Positions 24,518 through 35,067 of a stretch of 64,000 nt of DNA are shown one piece after another. The notes beneath the pieces are model-generated. The model saw nothing but the letters and a program-made list of their open reading frames with translations. It was not told the DNA's origin and did not search any database. A program made the position numbers and the translations under genes. Source of the stretch: Apodospora peruviana (lineage: Eukaryota > Ascomycota > Sordariomycetes > Sordariales > Lasiosphaeriaceae); contig JAUEDM010000003.1 in assembly GCA_033439685.1 (NCBI GenBank), positions 4,370,001 to 4,434,000 on the forward strand, written 5' to 3'. How positions within the stretch are numbered: the stretch's first letter is position 1; each line of letters begins with the position of its first letter.

Positions 24518-24999
24518 TTAAGCAGTCGGCTCAGCGGTAGGCGGGATGTAGGTATAGCTGTGGACAGGGCTATCGCTCTTGTCATAGGTAACGCTGCCGA
24601 CAGAGGTAGTGACGGGGTAAACGCTGCCGACGGAGGTAGTGACGGTAGTGATACTGCCGACAGAGGAAAAGTCGACGACGGAGGTACCGGAGGAACCGTC
24701 GACAGAGTTAAGGACCGAGGCACCGACATGGTCGCCGACACAATTTGGGTGAGGCAGTAGCACATCTCGACTGAACTTGCGAGTCAGAGAACGCTCGAGA
24801 AAAGAAGCGGTACACACACAGTAGGAACACTTACCGCACATCCGATGTAGCCGGGGGTGTGAGCCAGCGCTCCGCACCACTGGGCGCAGCAACCGAGATC
24901 CGTGCAGTCCTTCGGCTGGGTGAGAGGAGCCTTGATGACTACAGCGGCGGCAATCGAGGCCAGAGCCAAGACGGAGGAGAGAATCGTCGAAGACTTCAC
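24518..24999 (-). CDS. Small secreted cysteine-containing protein
   Basis: Two exons (24835-24999 and 24518-24775, intron 24776-24834 with donor GTAAGT) encode 140 residues. MKSSTILSSVLALASIAAA is a clear signal peptide. The mature N-terminus has clustered cysteines (DCTDLGCCAQWCG, then YIGCA across the splice and HPNCVG after it). The C-terminal half is a low-complexity Ser/Thr/Val region with the repeated unit TTSVGSV. The acceptor is chosen because it keeps the frame that ends in a stop at 24518; another AG would put exon 2 in a different open frame ending near 24475. Function unknown; size and cysteines fit a secreted effector-like or wall protein. Confidence 0.6.
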
Positions 25000-25583
25000 T
25001 CTGAAATATAGAGTCTTGATGAAAGCTGTTGTATGTGTATATTGGTAAGGTCTGTGGTTGAGGAGTTAGTTTGCAGAGTTTGAGGGTGGAAGAGGAGGAG
25101 GGAAAAATCTTCGACAGGAATATTATTTGAATGGAGTTTTGTGCGAAACACGGTGGACAGATTCTTGGAAGGAGGGGTACTAAACAATATATGGGATGAA
25201 GACTTTTGCCTTGACCGGCGTTGACCTGTGTCACCGGTTCTGGTGAGTTCGATATCATCTCATATTGTATTTAATTACCCCTGGCCCCCTATCCAGGCGG
25301 ATGCACGCAGAACCTAACCTACCTTTTTACGGGGAAACTTGAAGCGTGAGTTGAACAATGACCGGCGCGCTAAATTTCGTACCTGGCACCTGTTCGCCTC
25401 GTATCCGTGCAACGACGCGAGCGATTGAGTCGACGCTTTCTTTCCTTCCGCCAACCTTCTTACAGGCACCAAGCAGCAAGATGAGTTGGAACGTATTCAA
25501 GGATAAAGCCCAAACTCAGGTTTTGGCCCCTTGGAGGAAGGACTTCGAGTCTCGGCTTGTCCTTGGACAGCCGTCGGCGCTTC
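25000..25583. other. Intergenic, no gene seen
   Basis: The left part is the promoter of the leftward small secreted protein gene. The right part leads into the phosphoesterase relic and may include its decayed 5' end, but I could not align any motif before the SDLHLEFG segment. Confidence 0.4.
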
Positions 25584-26366
25584 CAGTATATGTCTGACCT
25601 GCACCTTGAGTTTGGCCAACAATAAACATTTTTCGACTTTCCGACAACCGCACTGTACCTCGTTCTTGCTGGCAGCATTGGGCGACTAGTGGATTACGAC
25701 GGCTATTTGGCAATTTAGCAACGACAGACATCACGATACGGGCGCGTCTTCCTCGTTCTGGGCAACCATAAATTTTTCGGCCTCACTCATGCCACCGACC
25801 TCGAAAAGGCACGACAGTTGGAAAAGGAGGAGATGCTCGCCGGAAAGATGATCCTCCTGCATCAAAACAGTTACCGCATTTAGGGGGGGCGGGAGCCCGA
25901 TATCGTGGTCCTTGGTTGCACGCTCTGGTCGAAGATACCGCAGCCAAAGGCCGCTGCCATCGGCTCCCTCCTGATCGACTTCAAGCAAATCGACGGCTGC
26001 ACCGTCGCCGCATACAACAGTGCCTACAACTCCGACAAGGCATGGCTGCTGGCTCAAATCATGAATATCCGACGACAGAAGTTACACCCGGGGGCTAAGA
26101 GGGCTGTGATTGTGACACATCACGCACCGTTGAGGAACGGCACATCAGCTCCTAAGCACGAATACAGCACCATAGGCCCGGCGTTTAGATCCGAGATACG
26201 CATGACCAGAAACTGGCGGCCGGCGAGGTACTGGATCTTTGGCACACCACTGGACTACCGAGATCTGGCGTCCGTCGAATGGGCTAACGACGTTGAGCAA
26301 CCAGCGTGGTCGTGTCTTTCCACGAGGCGAGAATGCACCGAAGCGGTTACCGCAGCATACGTTTGA
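25584..26366 (+). pseudogene. Calcineurin-like metallophosphoesterase pseudogene
   Basis: One frame can be followed from MSDLHLEFG through FLVLGNH, VVLGCTLW and VIVTHHAPL to YWIFG, the order found in fungal calcineurin-like phosphoesterases. The frame is broken by three in-frame stops (near 25622, 25716 and 25881: TAA, TAG, TAG), at least two of which are one C-to-T change from a Gln codon. The metal-binding GD motif reads GSIG, GNHE reads GNHK, and the terminal GHTH motif is lost by a frameshift after YWIFG. An intact start is not visible. The gene cannot make an active enzyme. The 153-codon open frame at 25905-26366 is only its surviving 3' part. Confidence 0.8.
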
Positions 26367-26685
26367 TCCTGAAGGGGTCATTGCTGTGTAGGGTTCGCCA
26401 CGTTCTGTCTTGCTTTCTGTCTTTTTCTGGCTATATTAAAAGAAGAAGAAAAACACAATCTCAAAGCTTTGGATCCGTCTATCCCATTGAAGCAGTTCTC
26501 AAGACGCGTCCTGACAGTGCGTACAGTGCTTGGCCACAGTCGGTGCCCACACGACGCTAATCTGTACTGGGCAAAGTGGGCGGCTTGGTGCAGATCAATT
26601 GCGGGGCAACCTCAACTTTCCGTCCCTTCTCCAACCAAAAAAAGTTAAAAATTGTCTCCAAGTCGCTCGGCCATCCAAACGCACG
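26367..26685. promoter_or_regulatory. Upstream region of PUS1
   Basis: A short intergenic space between the phosphoesterase relic and the PUS1 start. It should hold the PUS1 promoter and 5' leader. No specific element was recognised. Confidence 0.4.
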
Positions 26686-28910
26686 ATGGCAAGCAATGAA
26701 CAGCATCTGCCGCCTAACATCAAAATGGCGGACGAAGCTCCCTCCGCTCCTCCAGCGCCTCCCGCAGATGCGTCTGCTGCCGCCGTCGCTCAACCTCAGA
26801 CAGATGCAAGCGGCCATCGCGCGAATCGAGGTAACTTCCGAGGCGGGGGCCGGGGCAACGGCCGGGGCAACGGCCGTGGCGGTCGGGGAGGAGGAAATAA
26901 GGCAATGGGGAAGAAGTAGGTCTTCTTCTGAAGTCAAACCCAGGCACGCATGCCAAACTGACAAAAGCTCTGCGCAGGTTCGACCTAGACAAGCGACAGC
27001 AAATCCAAGACAACCGCACCGCCAAACGCCGCAAGCTGATCGACGGAGAGAACGACGGCAATAGCTACATGAGCATCCCCTTCAGCGCCGAGGAAATTGC
27101 CGCCGAGGAGCGCAAGCCGAAGCGAAAGGTAGCCGTGCTGATTGGCTATGCCGGAACGGGCTATCACGGCTTGCAGATCAACCACAAGGAGAAGACGATT
27201 GAGGGCGACATTTTCGCTGCCTTTGTTGCGGCCGGTGCCATCTCGAAAGCCAATGCCGACGACCCGAAGAAATCGAGCCTGGTGCGATGTGCCCGCACCG
27301 ACAAGGGCGTCCATGCGGCCGGCAATGTCCTCTCGCTCAAGCTGATCGTTGAGGACCCGGACATCGTCGATAAGATCAACCAGCACCTGCCAGACCAAAT
27401 CAGGATATGGGGCATCCAGCGAACCATGGGCTCCTTCAACAGCCACCAATTTTGCGACTCTAGATGGTACGAGTACCTCATGCCCAGCTATTCCCTCCTG
27501 CCGCCGCACCCCGAGAGCTTCCTGGGGAAGAAGATCGCCGAGTCGGCGAAAGAGAAGGGTGTCTACGACGAATATGTGGAGCGTCTTGACGAGGTCAGCG
27601 ACTTCTGGGACGAGGTCGAGAAGAATGACATCCAGCCGATCCTCGAGCGCATGGAACCCGACGTCCGAGCTGAGGTTCTCCGGAAATTACACGAGCTTGT
27701 CGACCAGGAACTCAGTGACGATCGGAAAGAGGTTGAGGTTGGCCAGAAGGAAGACGTGAAGATAGAGGACACCGCGACAGAGCAGCCATCAGTCGAGTCT
27801 ACCGCGGTAACTGAACAACCCAAGGTCGAAGAAGCGCCACAGGCAACCGTTGACGCTGAAGCGAAGCCTGCAGCAGCAGATGGACAGACCGAGGCCGCCC
27901 AAGAAGCAAAGCCGGAGAAGGAGCTTACCCCTGTTGACCTGGGCCTCAGAGAAGTCAAAGCTGCCTATGTTGCCGCCAAAAGACGGTACCGAGTTACCCC
28001 TGCTCGCCTCGAGCGTCTACAGAAGGCTCTTGATCTTTACGTTGGGACTAACAACTTCCACAACTACACTATCCTGAAGCGAGCCAACGACCCGTCGGCG
28101 AAGCGCCACATCAAGTCCTTCCAGGTCAACGGCGCGCCCATAGAGATCCGCGACACAGAGTGGATCTCGCTCAAGATCCACGGGCAGAGCTTCATGATGC
28201 ACCAGATCCGCAAGATGGTGGCCATGGCCGTCATGATTGTCCGCAGCGGCGCCCCGCAAGAACTGATCAACGAGAGCTACCAGTCGCGTCGGATCAGCAT
28301 CCCTAAGGCGCCCGGCCTGGGCCTCCTGCTTGAGCGCCCGATGTTTGTCGGTTACAACGGAAAGGCCACTGGAGCGAACAGGGAGGCCATCGACTTTGCC
28401 AAGTATGAGGACAAGATCCAGAAGTTCAAGGATGAGCAGATCTACAAGCGCATGTTTGATGTGGAGGAAAAGGAGAACTCGTAAGTTTGCCCGAGGTTCT
28501 TTTTAATTCGTGTTTCCATGCTGACTTTTTTGGCGACTCCGTACAGATTCCACCTCTTCTTCAACCAGGTGGACAATTTCCGGACTGATTACTTCCTCTG
28601 GGTCACGGCTGGTGGGGTGCAAGCGTCGCTCGAGCGCTCGGATCGGACGGCTGAGCGGATACCCAAGCAGTTGCAGAATGAGCTCGGTAACGATCCGGAT
28701 GGTGTGGAGGAGGTTGGTACGTGAATCTAGGGTTTATGCTATCTACTTAGAGAGAGATATTATTCAGCGAGATGACTCAATCGTAGCATGTTCGTGTGCC
28801 TCTGATCTTGGTTGAGTTCTAACTCCGATTATTGCATGATTTCAGAGCCAAAGAGCGAAACAGTTGGTAATATCAGTAATGGGCCTCTGGAGAAGGGGCG
28901 GACTGATTGA
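26686..28910 (+). CDS. pus1: tRNA pseudouridine synthase 1 (TruA family)
   Basis: This nuclear enzyme converts selected uridines in tRNA to pseudouridine. Exons are 26686-26915, 26978-28480, 28547-28716 and probably 28846-28910. Without the last intron the protein would simply stop after EEVGT at about 28723. The N-terminus is a Gly/Arg/Asn-rich low-complexity tail followed by a basic KRRK stretch, consistent with nuclear entry. The catalytic loop is CARTDKGVHAAGN, with the essential Asp. Other family blocks are GYAGTGYHG, the SRWYEYLMPSY segment, and FMMHQIRKMVAMA. An acidic Glu/Ala-rich insertion of about 100 residues separates the two halves, as in other fungal PUS1 proteins. Identification is firm; the start at 26686 is chosen because exon 1 then joins exon 2 in frame. 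Confidence 0.93.
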
Positions 28911-29544
28911 TTTGAAGAAATCAAGGTTCACGGCATCCACCGCAGTGAACTAGGCAATTCACGACCGAACCTAAAGGAGCACCTTTCCTCTTGCCAATAT
29001 AAGAACTGGTCATAGTCCTGCCAACCCACAATTCCAACCCACACTTTTCAATTTCACTCTGAGCCACTGAAATCTTTCCCCACCTTCAACCTCACAACTT
29101 TGTCCAGCATCAAGCCTCAGTCCAGCAAACCACCCACCACCGTCCTACCTGCACATCGGCGATTCGGCTAGCCGTCTCTCCTGCAGACTCAGATCCTGTT
29201 ACGGTCAACGACAACGGTAATACCCATGCCGTGATTGCAAAAGCATATTGTAATCGGCGAGGGCGGAACATGTGCGACTACCAATCGACCAATTCATCCT
29301 GCAATGATGGCCATTTCAAACTGGGTGATCCTCCACAGATCTGGGAACTCGGTGGGCACGACGAGAGGTGACGGGTATCTACAGAATTCAGCGGCGCAAG
29401 ACATTTTCGATCGTAGGCGCGGAAAATCATTCGACCGACATGAGAGGTTCCAACCTGTTTGGTTGGGCGCATCTTCAGCTCGCCAGAGCCTCGTACCATC
29501 CACCAGCAGAATCCAGAGAGGGGTAACGCTCGACGCCAGCACGC
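28911..29544. other. Intergenic, no gene seen
   Basis: Downstream of PUS1 there is pyrimidine-rich sequence around 29030-29130 that resembles a promoter leader. It may be the original upstream region of the HET gene whose relic follows. No open frame here shows HET-domain N-terminal motifs. Confidence 0.4.
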
Positions 29545-30826
29545 CAACTCAACGATATCATCAGTCTTGACACCGCAGATCCCACCGCCGAAGAAAATAA
29601 GTCGCCATGAGGTTGGACACTGCAGGGGCTTTTGGCCCCGAGGGATATCATGTTCTACGATAAAGACTGGGTGATGATTCGGACGAAGGCAAGCCTCTCG
29701 GACGACATAGCCACGATTACCAAAATCCCAGTGTCGATGATCAAGGGCAATAAGCCGCTCAACTCATATTCCGTTGCCCAGTGGATGTCCTGGGCGGCCA
29801 CACGACAAACGACACGGGTTGAGGATAGGGCCTACATCTTTGCTAGGCATCTTTGCCATGAACATTCCCATGATATACGGTGAAGGTCTCAACGCATTCC
29901 GCCGCCTACAGGAGGAGATAATCAAGCGGATCGCTGACCTTGCGATTTTCGCTCGGCACACGGACATCCCCTCCGACAGTGTCTGCTCCCCCCTAGCGAC
30001 ACTTCCGGATTCATTTCGTCAAAGCCACGATATCTGCAATAAAGCAATTGTAAACCCATTTTTCATGTCCAACAAAGGAATTTACATGTCCAATGAAGCC
30101 CTTGTGATATATCGATTGCCGTCTTTGACGGGCCAAACATCCTTGAAGTACTTGCTTGTGGTCGGCTGGATAGAATGGACTCAAGGAGATAGCAGTACGT
30201 ACATCTGCACCCCCCTTAGAATAGTCGGTTTCGCTACATACCCTCGGGAGACACATCCGACGATAATTAGAAAATCTCAGGAGAGTTTTACACCATGGAC
30301 ACCTTACCATGACTTCTTTCTTGTTGATCCCAACAGTGACATCCCTACCTCCGTCACGGCGTTGCTACGAGCTAATCACTCCAGACCGTATGACGTTTAC
30401 CGCATATCCAACGCTAAACAACTCGAGTTTGACGACGAATCGCCTCTACCAGCTGCAGCTTTCGATTACACCAATCAACTCTGGTTCCGCCCCTGGGGCA
30501 GGTTCGACTTGTTTGCTTGCTGCTTCTCTCTGCGGCCCCAGTCTGAGAATGTGAAATTTGGAGTGCTGATTTCCAAACGCCACGAGGTGTTGCTTGTCGA
30601 CTTGAAGTCGCCAGAGGGTAAACAGTTATTCCTCTTACTGAGGCGGAATCCCGAGCAGCCGATGTCCTGGCGGGATGCTATCGATTATCTGGGTCATAAG
30701 GATAATCGTCTGAAAGTTCGTGGCGGAGCAGGTGTCTTGAGGGTCGAGGGCAACGTGATGACCAAGAGTGTGCTTGTGGAATCAAAGATGGTGGAACTCC
30801 CGAGTCTGGAGCTTCGTGTTTTGTAG
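29545..30826 (+). pseudogene. HET-domain (heterokaryon incompatibility) pseudogene, 5' truncated
   Basis: HET proteins trigger cell death after fusion of unlike strains. The relic begins within the HET domain: GWTLQGLLAPRDIMFYDKDW, then TRQTTRVEDRAY, then SLLGIFAMNIPMIYGEG and AFRRLQEEIIKRIADLAIF, all recognisable HET blocks. Two lesions are visible. A TGA lies directly before GWTLQ, where the family usually has Arg (CGA to TGA would explain it), and a one-base shift at about 29845 separates EDRAY from SLLGIF. The N-terminal third of the domain is missing. The remaining 350-codon frame from 29774 holds the variable C-terminal region. The gene is not functional as written, unless the shift is a sequencing error. 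Confidence 0.75.
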
Positions 30827-32629
30827 TTAAGTACCTGTACCTACTTCGTCCTCTGGTTGAAGATGGGTATTGATAGAAGGGAAAGGGATTATTGGTCGAG
30901 TCGCCTGTAGATGCTGGGGCTTTAACCCTTAGGTTCATGATGTTTGTATCAGTTAGGTGGGTGTATCGGGTCTTTCTTTTGTCATTGAAACAATGGAGTT
31001 GTATGGCCGATTGGCATGTCCATTTGCTTCAGCCTCCCTGGGGTCACATCTCAGCCCGTATATTTCTCTAGTCACCCTCATGGAGATAACCTCCACTTGA
31101 ATGAATCATTCTTCCACCTACCTTTGCTAATCGCCACATTACTGTTCGTTGTCTGCCACCTACCTGGAAGGGTCATAACTGCCTTTGTTAGTTATGATCA
31201 CGCATCGTCCAAACAGCCTATTGTCGTAATGATAACCTTCATAATGCATTGACTCATATATCCTGATGTAACTCCCCGGAAGCCACTAACGGGTCTTTTT
31301 ATGTTTGAAACTACACTATGTTGTCTTGTCGAAACGATGAGACCCACATGAATGCAACGCCGTCATGTAAGTAGTCATAGCCTTATTTACAGCTGCGGAA
31401 CCACATCTACGCCTCGGTATCCCCATTCCGAAGGTTGCCCTATTTTATAGAATACGAAAAAGTAGGCTGTTTTCGGCTGCTTGAATACTAGTAGTCAAAA
31501 CAAATGACACAACATACTTGCAACGCCTGGATTTAAATTTCGCCCCGAAACGAAGGTATTTCGCATTTGGATCACGGCAGTATCCTAACATCTACCCTAT
31601 AGTCTTCGACATGTATTGAATTTATGGAAAATGTACACAGAATCCTAAGGTGTTAGAACCTAAACACCTTTGGGGCTTCAAAAAACGCCAGTACGGGGCA
31701 AAGCAAACTATCTCGTTTCCGACATTGAAGCACATTGCAACTGCCGCCCCTAATTGACCCCGTTGTAAGAGACAAATAGCCGGGCAGCACGCGTGGTATC
31801 ATGCCGGCTTCCCGTCCAATTATAACTGCGAACGTTAAACGTTCGTTTGTACTACCTTATAGACTAAACGACTCAAGCTCGAGACTAAGGTTTCTAAGAT
31901 GTGAAAGGAGTTCCTACTAGTATATAAGCGAGCAGGAGTAGCCCAGATGGCAAAACTCTTCCGATATTTGTGACAAGCCAGTGCAATGACCCAAACCATT
32001 ACACCAAACCCCCCTCAATCACAAAAGGATGCCAGAATACCACAGGTGCTAACCTTCGGAGTTCTAATGGGTTATATACCGTTGACGGTCGCAATCGTTC
32101 AATCAAGCCTCAATCGCGCCAACCGTCGCACTGCTCTCTTTAATATATCCTTATTAACGAACCAACCTCGAAACGCACGCCGGGGTTTCTGCATGCTGTT
32201 GCTTTCTTATTATCGCGTATTAACTAGGTGTATCCATAACTCCGGTCAAAGACGGCTTTCTTCATGCATTTACATGTCTGGCCGGTCCCGTACCTAGAAT
32301 AGGTCGGCAGTGGCAAGTTTCCGGCCGGACCACAACTCCGGCGGCCTCATAACTTTCTCGACCGGCTTCTATAACTAAGTTGCAGTTATACCACTGTACG
32401 TACCCACCTGCGAAGTGAGAAAAAGTGAATAGACCTTCTTATCCGAACCCTGTTGACGGCACCAGAGTGGGAGGCACCCCGCCTCGTCTGCCAGCCTAAA
32501 GTCTGCTCCCTTATATATCTCGACACTGAGCAGGCCTGACACTGAGCAGCTACTCAATTCTTCAACACTCGTCAATTGTACCCTCTCACTCTTTCTTTTA
32601 CACTTAAAAATCACTCACACTCAACAATC
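30827..32629. other. Gene-free AT-rich stretch
   Basis: No open frame with protein-like composition was found. The stretch contains one copy of a dispersed repeat (31969-32096), and much of it (31300-31900) is AT-rich and stop-dense as in mutated repeats. The final 100 bases resemble a promoter leader for the relic that starts at 32630. Confidence 0.45.
31969..32096. repeat. Dispersed repeat, copy A
   Basis: This copy shares long blocks with 44771-44910: TGTGACAAGCCAGTGCAA, ACCCAAACCATTACACCAAA, AAAAGGATGCCAGAATACCA and TCTAATGGGTTATATACCGT. The two copies differ by point changes, and a poly-C run is longer in copy B. No coding potential and no obvious target duplication. It may be a short interspersed element or an LTR piece; the ends are only where similarity stops. 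Confidence 0.65.
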
Positions 32630-33928
32630 ATGCCTCACGCACGCGGTTCTCTGGAACACACTTACCAAATGACTCGAGTTCGAACCTCCGGTTTGACTCG
32701 CGACGCCGAAACCCGAATCGAGAAGCTCGGTAACGAACTTCAGAAATGGGTATTCGACCGGCAGAAATGGGCATTCGAACAGGATTATAACCTCACGAAG
32801 GATATGGTCCTCGACATTGTTGGAGCAGATACTTTCTTGCGCTTTTGGTAGCTGCCCGAGTTAATGCGCAACGACCTGGTCACATATTTCGCTCCACACA
32901 CTGACGAGAACTTGCAATGGATCGAGTCAATCGACAAGCAGCAGCCGGGGTTTTTTATATTTCGTGAAAACCATCCCGAGTAGAGTTACTACACCGACTA
33001 TCGCATGCTTGTCGAGCTGGTCTGCTCCATTGCCCAGACGACGATGTCTACTACAGCAGTTCTTCCACACCGGCTCAGATCGATCCAGAGCCTCAGGGCA
33101 CTCCCACCCTCGCGCCGCCTCAGCAATTGGCTCACCCAGTACGACCAGTCTTTCCGCACAGGCCCAGACCAACTTGCCAGATAATCCGGCACAAGCTTAG
33201 GGTCACCATAGTATAAAGCGAAATCATGTACTCCTTGACGAACTCAACGCATATAACCATCTCGAGAACTATACGATCACGAAGGATATGGTCTTGGACT
33301 ACCTTTCTGGAACACGTCCTTTTCTTAGCTTCTGGCAGGTACCCAAGTGTACGCGCGGTTTTTTTTGAGTGCTGCGGACATTACTCCAACAAATTCACGG
33401 GGGATTACTACAGGCTGGCTAAAGCCGGCTTGCTCGATTTCACAAACAACGACGTTTCAGTCACAAGGTCTCCGACAGAAACGACGTCCAGCATACCACT
33501 GCCACTCTGCCCTCGGCCGGCACATCCAGCCTTCCGTCCCAGCTCAGACCGACCTGACAAACACCCTCGTCGCCGAGTTTCCCCATCTTTCCGGCAAGAT
33601 GCAGCAGGCGATCTGGCTCGCCGATGTGACCGATCTTTCCAACGCCATGGAGCGTATTCTGAAGATTTCGACGTAGGCCTCGTGGTCCTTGAGCAAGACG
33701 ACGAACTCCGGACAGCCCTTGACCAGTTCAGGACCAAACTCCCCTGAACCAAAGATGCGGTGAAACGGGCACAGCTATGTATCGAGGACGCAGAGCGTGC
33801 CAAGTCTCGCCGCGCTCGGATCAGTCTGGGACGGGCGAGGCTCGCTCGAAGCATCATGGGTGACAACAGCAAGACCGTTGACTGGTACGACGACGAGATG
33901 CATCCTTTGAACCCGGCGAAGCGCCTGT
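32630..33928 (+). pseudogene. Duplicated relic of an unknown fungal protein
   Basis: A first copy starts at the ATG 32630 and reads 73 residues, including YNLTKDMVLDIVGADTFLRFW, then hits TAG but continues in the same frame with LPELMRNDLVTYFAPHTDEN. A second, diverged copy near 33240-33345 reads NYTITKDMVLDYLSGTRPF and LSFWQVPKC, where the stop of copy one is matched by CAG (Gln). So the stop is probably a C-to-T mutation. Further stops and frameshifts follow both copies. A later segment (ARISLGRARLARSIMGDN) near 33800 may be a downstream piece. The family is not known to me. This is a decayed tandem pair rather than an active gene. Confidence 0.5.
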
Positions 33929-34530
33929 GCAGCGCATGACGATTTGTGAAATCCCTACATATGGAGCCCGCCTCTTTCCAGAAGAAGTAAGTCTATTAGA
34001 GTCTAAGTAATTACACGTCATTCTGCAGCAGCTAACATACGTTTCTCTCGCTGGATAGACTGTTCGGTCAAAGCCTGATGGAACTCTAATTCTAGACTAT
34101 GGGCATTACATCTATCTAATTTGCTCCTAATCCTCATGCGTCCCATCTACCCCTTTATAGTGCACAAGGGTAGGTTATACATAATTAGTGGCTGCGAATA
34201 TATTGTGGGAAGTATGTGGATGGACTCCGGCGCGCGGTTGTGGTTCAAGGTTGGGACATATAGGGCTTTTGCTCATTCATACTGCAGCGGAAGGAAAGAA
34301 TAACCTTTGATCTATTCTGGACCTTGGTCTAGTTTTGTTTTAGGTGTTACCTCCGTTCCCGAATGCAATACATTAACCGTTACAATCGCACAAAATGGTG
34401 TGATAATTGTCCTTGATTACCTCCTAATCATGGTCTCGTAAGTTACAGAACGCTAATCTCAGGGCCAGCCAGACTGGCAGACTCCCACGTCCCCTCTGGT
34501 ATCATCCATACCTCATGCTCCCGTCCTATT
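33929..34530. other. Intergenic, nothing seen
   Basis: This interval separates the relic from the 3' end of the Med22-like gene. It is AT-rich with short frames only and has no recognisable repeat. Confidence 0.45.
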
Positions 34531-35067
34531 TTACGCATGGGGGGCCGCCGCCCCACCGCCCTCAGCCGTCAGATTCCCGTTGACCGCGGTCTGTCCCGGT
34601 CCCGGCTTTGGTGGGCCCTCAATCGGCCCCGAGATGTATGTCATGCACCCACCGCTCTCCCGCGCCATCTTTTCTCGGGAATCGACTCGCAATCGGGTCA
34701 GGAGCTCAAGGATGGCTGCGGCGTCCTCCTGCATGCCCTCGGCGGCCTCGACGTCGCCATCGCCCGGCTTCTTGAGGGGTCCAACGATCCAGAGTTCTCG
34801 CAACCGGCGCGTTAAGGCTAAAAGGTCCTCAGTAGATTTGATCTTTTGTCTGGTGTTAATAATCAGGGAAAAGGAGGAGGGATGGTGTGGAAGAAAACGT
34901 ACCAGACCGTTCATCAGGATCTCCATCGCCATGCTGTTATAGCCCGCCTGGCCGATCGAGGCGATGTTGTCGACCTTTTCTGCGCCATGGACAACGAGAC
35001 CTCTGAAACCCGACAGCACGTCTGCGATGAGTTTGTTTTCCCTGTCTGTGATTGGTAGATGGTTCAT
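34531..35067 (-). CDS. med22: Mediator complex subunit 22 (Med22/Srb6)-like
   Basis: Med22 is a small head-module subunit of the Mediator complex, which links activators to RNA polymerase II in the nucleus. Two exons (34903-35067 and 34531-34842) encode 158 residues. The core matches fungal Med22 as I know it: ENKLIADVLSGFRGLV, MAMEILMNGL, then IKSTEDLLALTRRLRELW across the splice. The C-terminus is a Gly/Pro/Ala-rich tail. The intron (34843-34902, donor GTACGT, acceptor AAAAG) is exactly 60 nt and has no stop, so the unspliced message would read through as 178 residues with an insertion in the helix. Splicing restores the family pattern. Identification rests on one conserved region. Confidence 0.6.
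   Translation of the reverse strand: MNHLPITDRENKLIADVLSGFRGLVVHGAEKVDNIASIGQAGYNSMAMEILMNGLVRFLPHHPSSFSLIINTRQKIKSTEDLLALTRRLRELWIVGPLKKPGDGDVEAAEGMQEDAAAILELLTRLRVDSREKMARESGGCMTYISGPIEGPPKPGPGQTAVNGNLTAEGGGAAAPHA

Noticed and set aside
25905..26366. An intact 153-residue gene
   Set aside because: It is the 3' remnant of the phosphoesterase relic, and the same frame continues upstream through stops.
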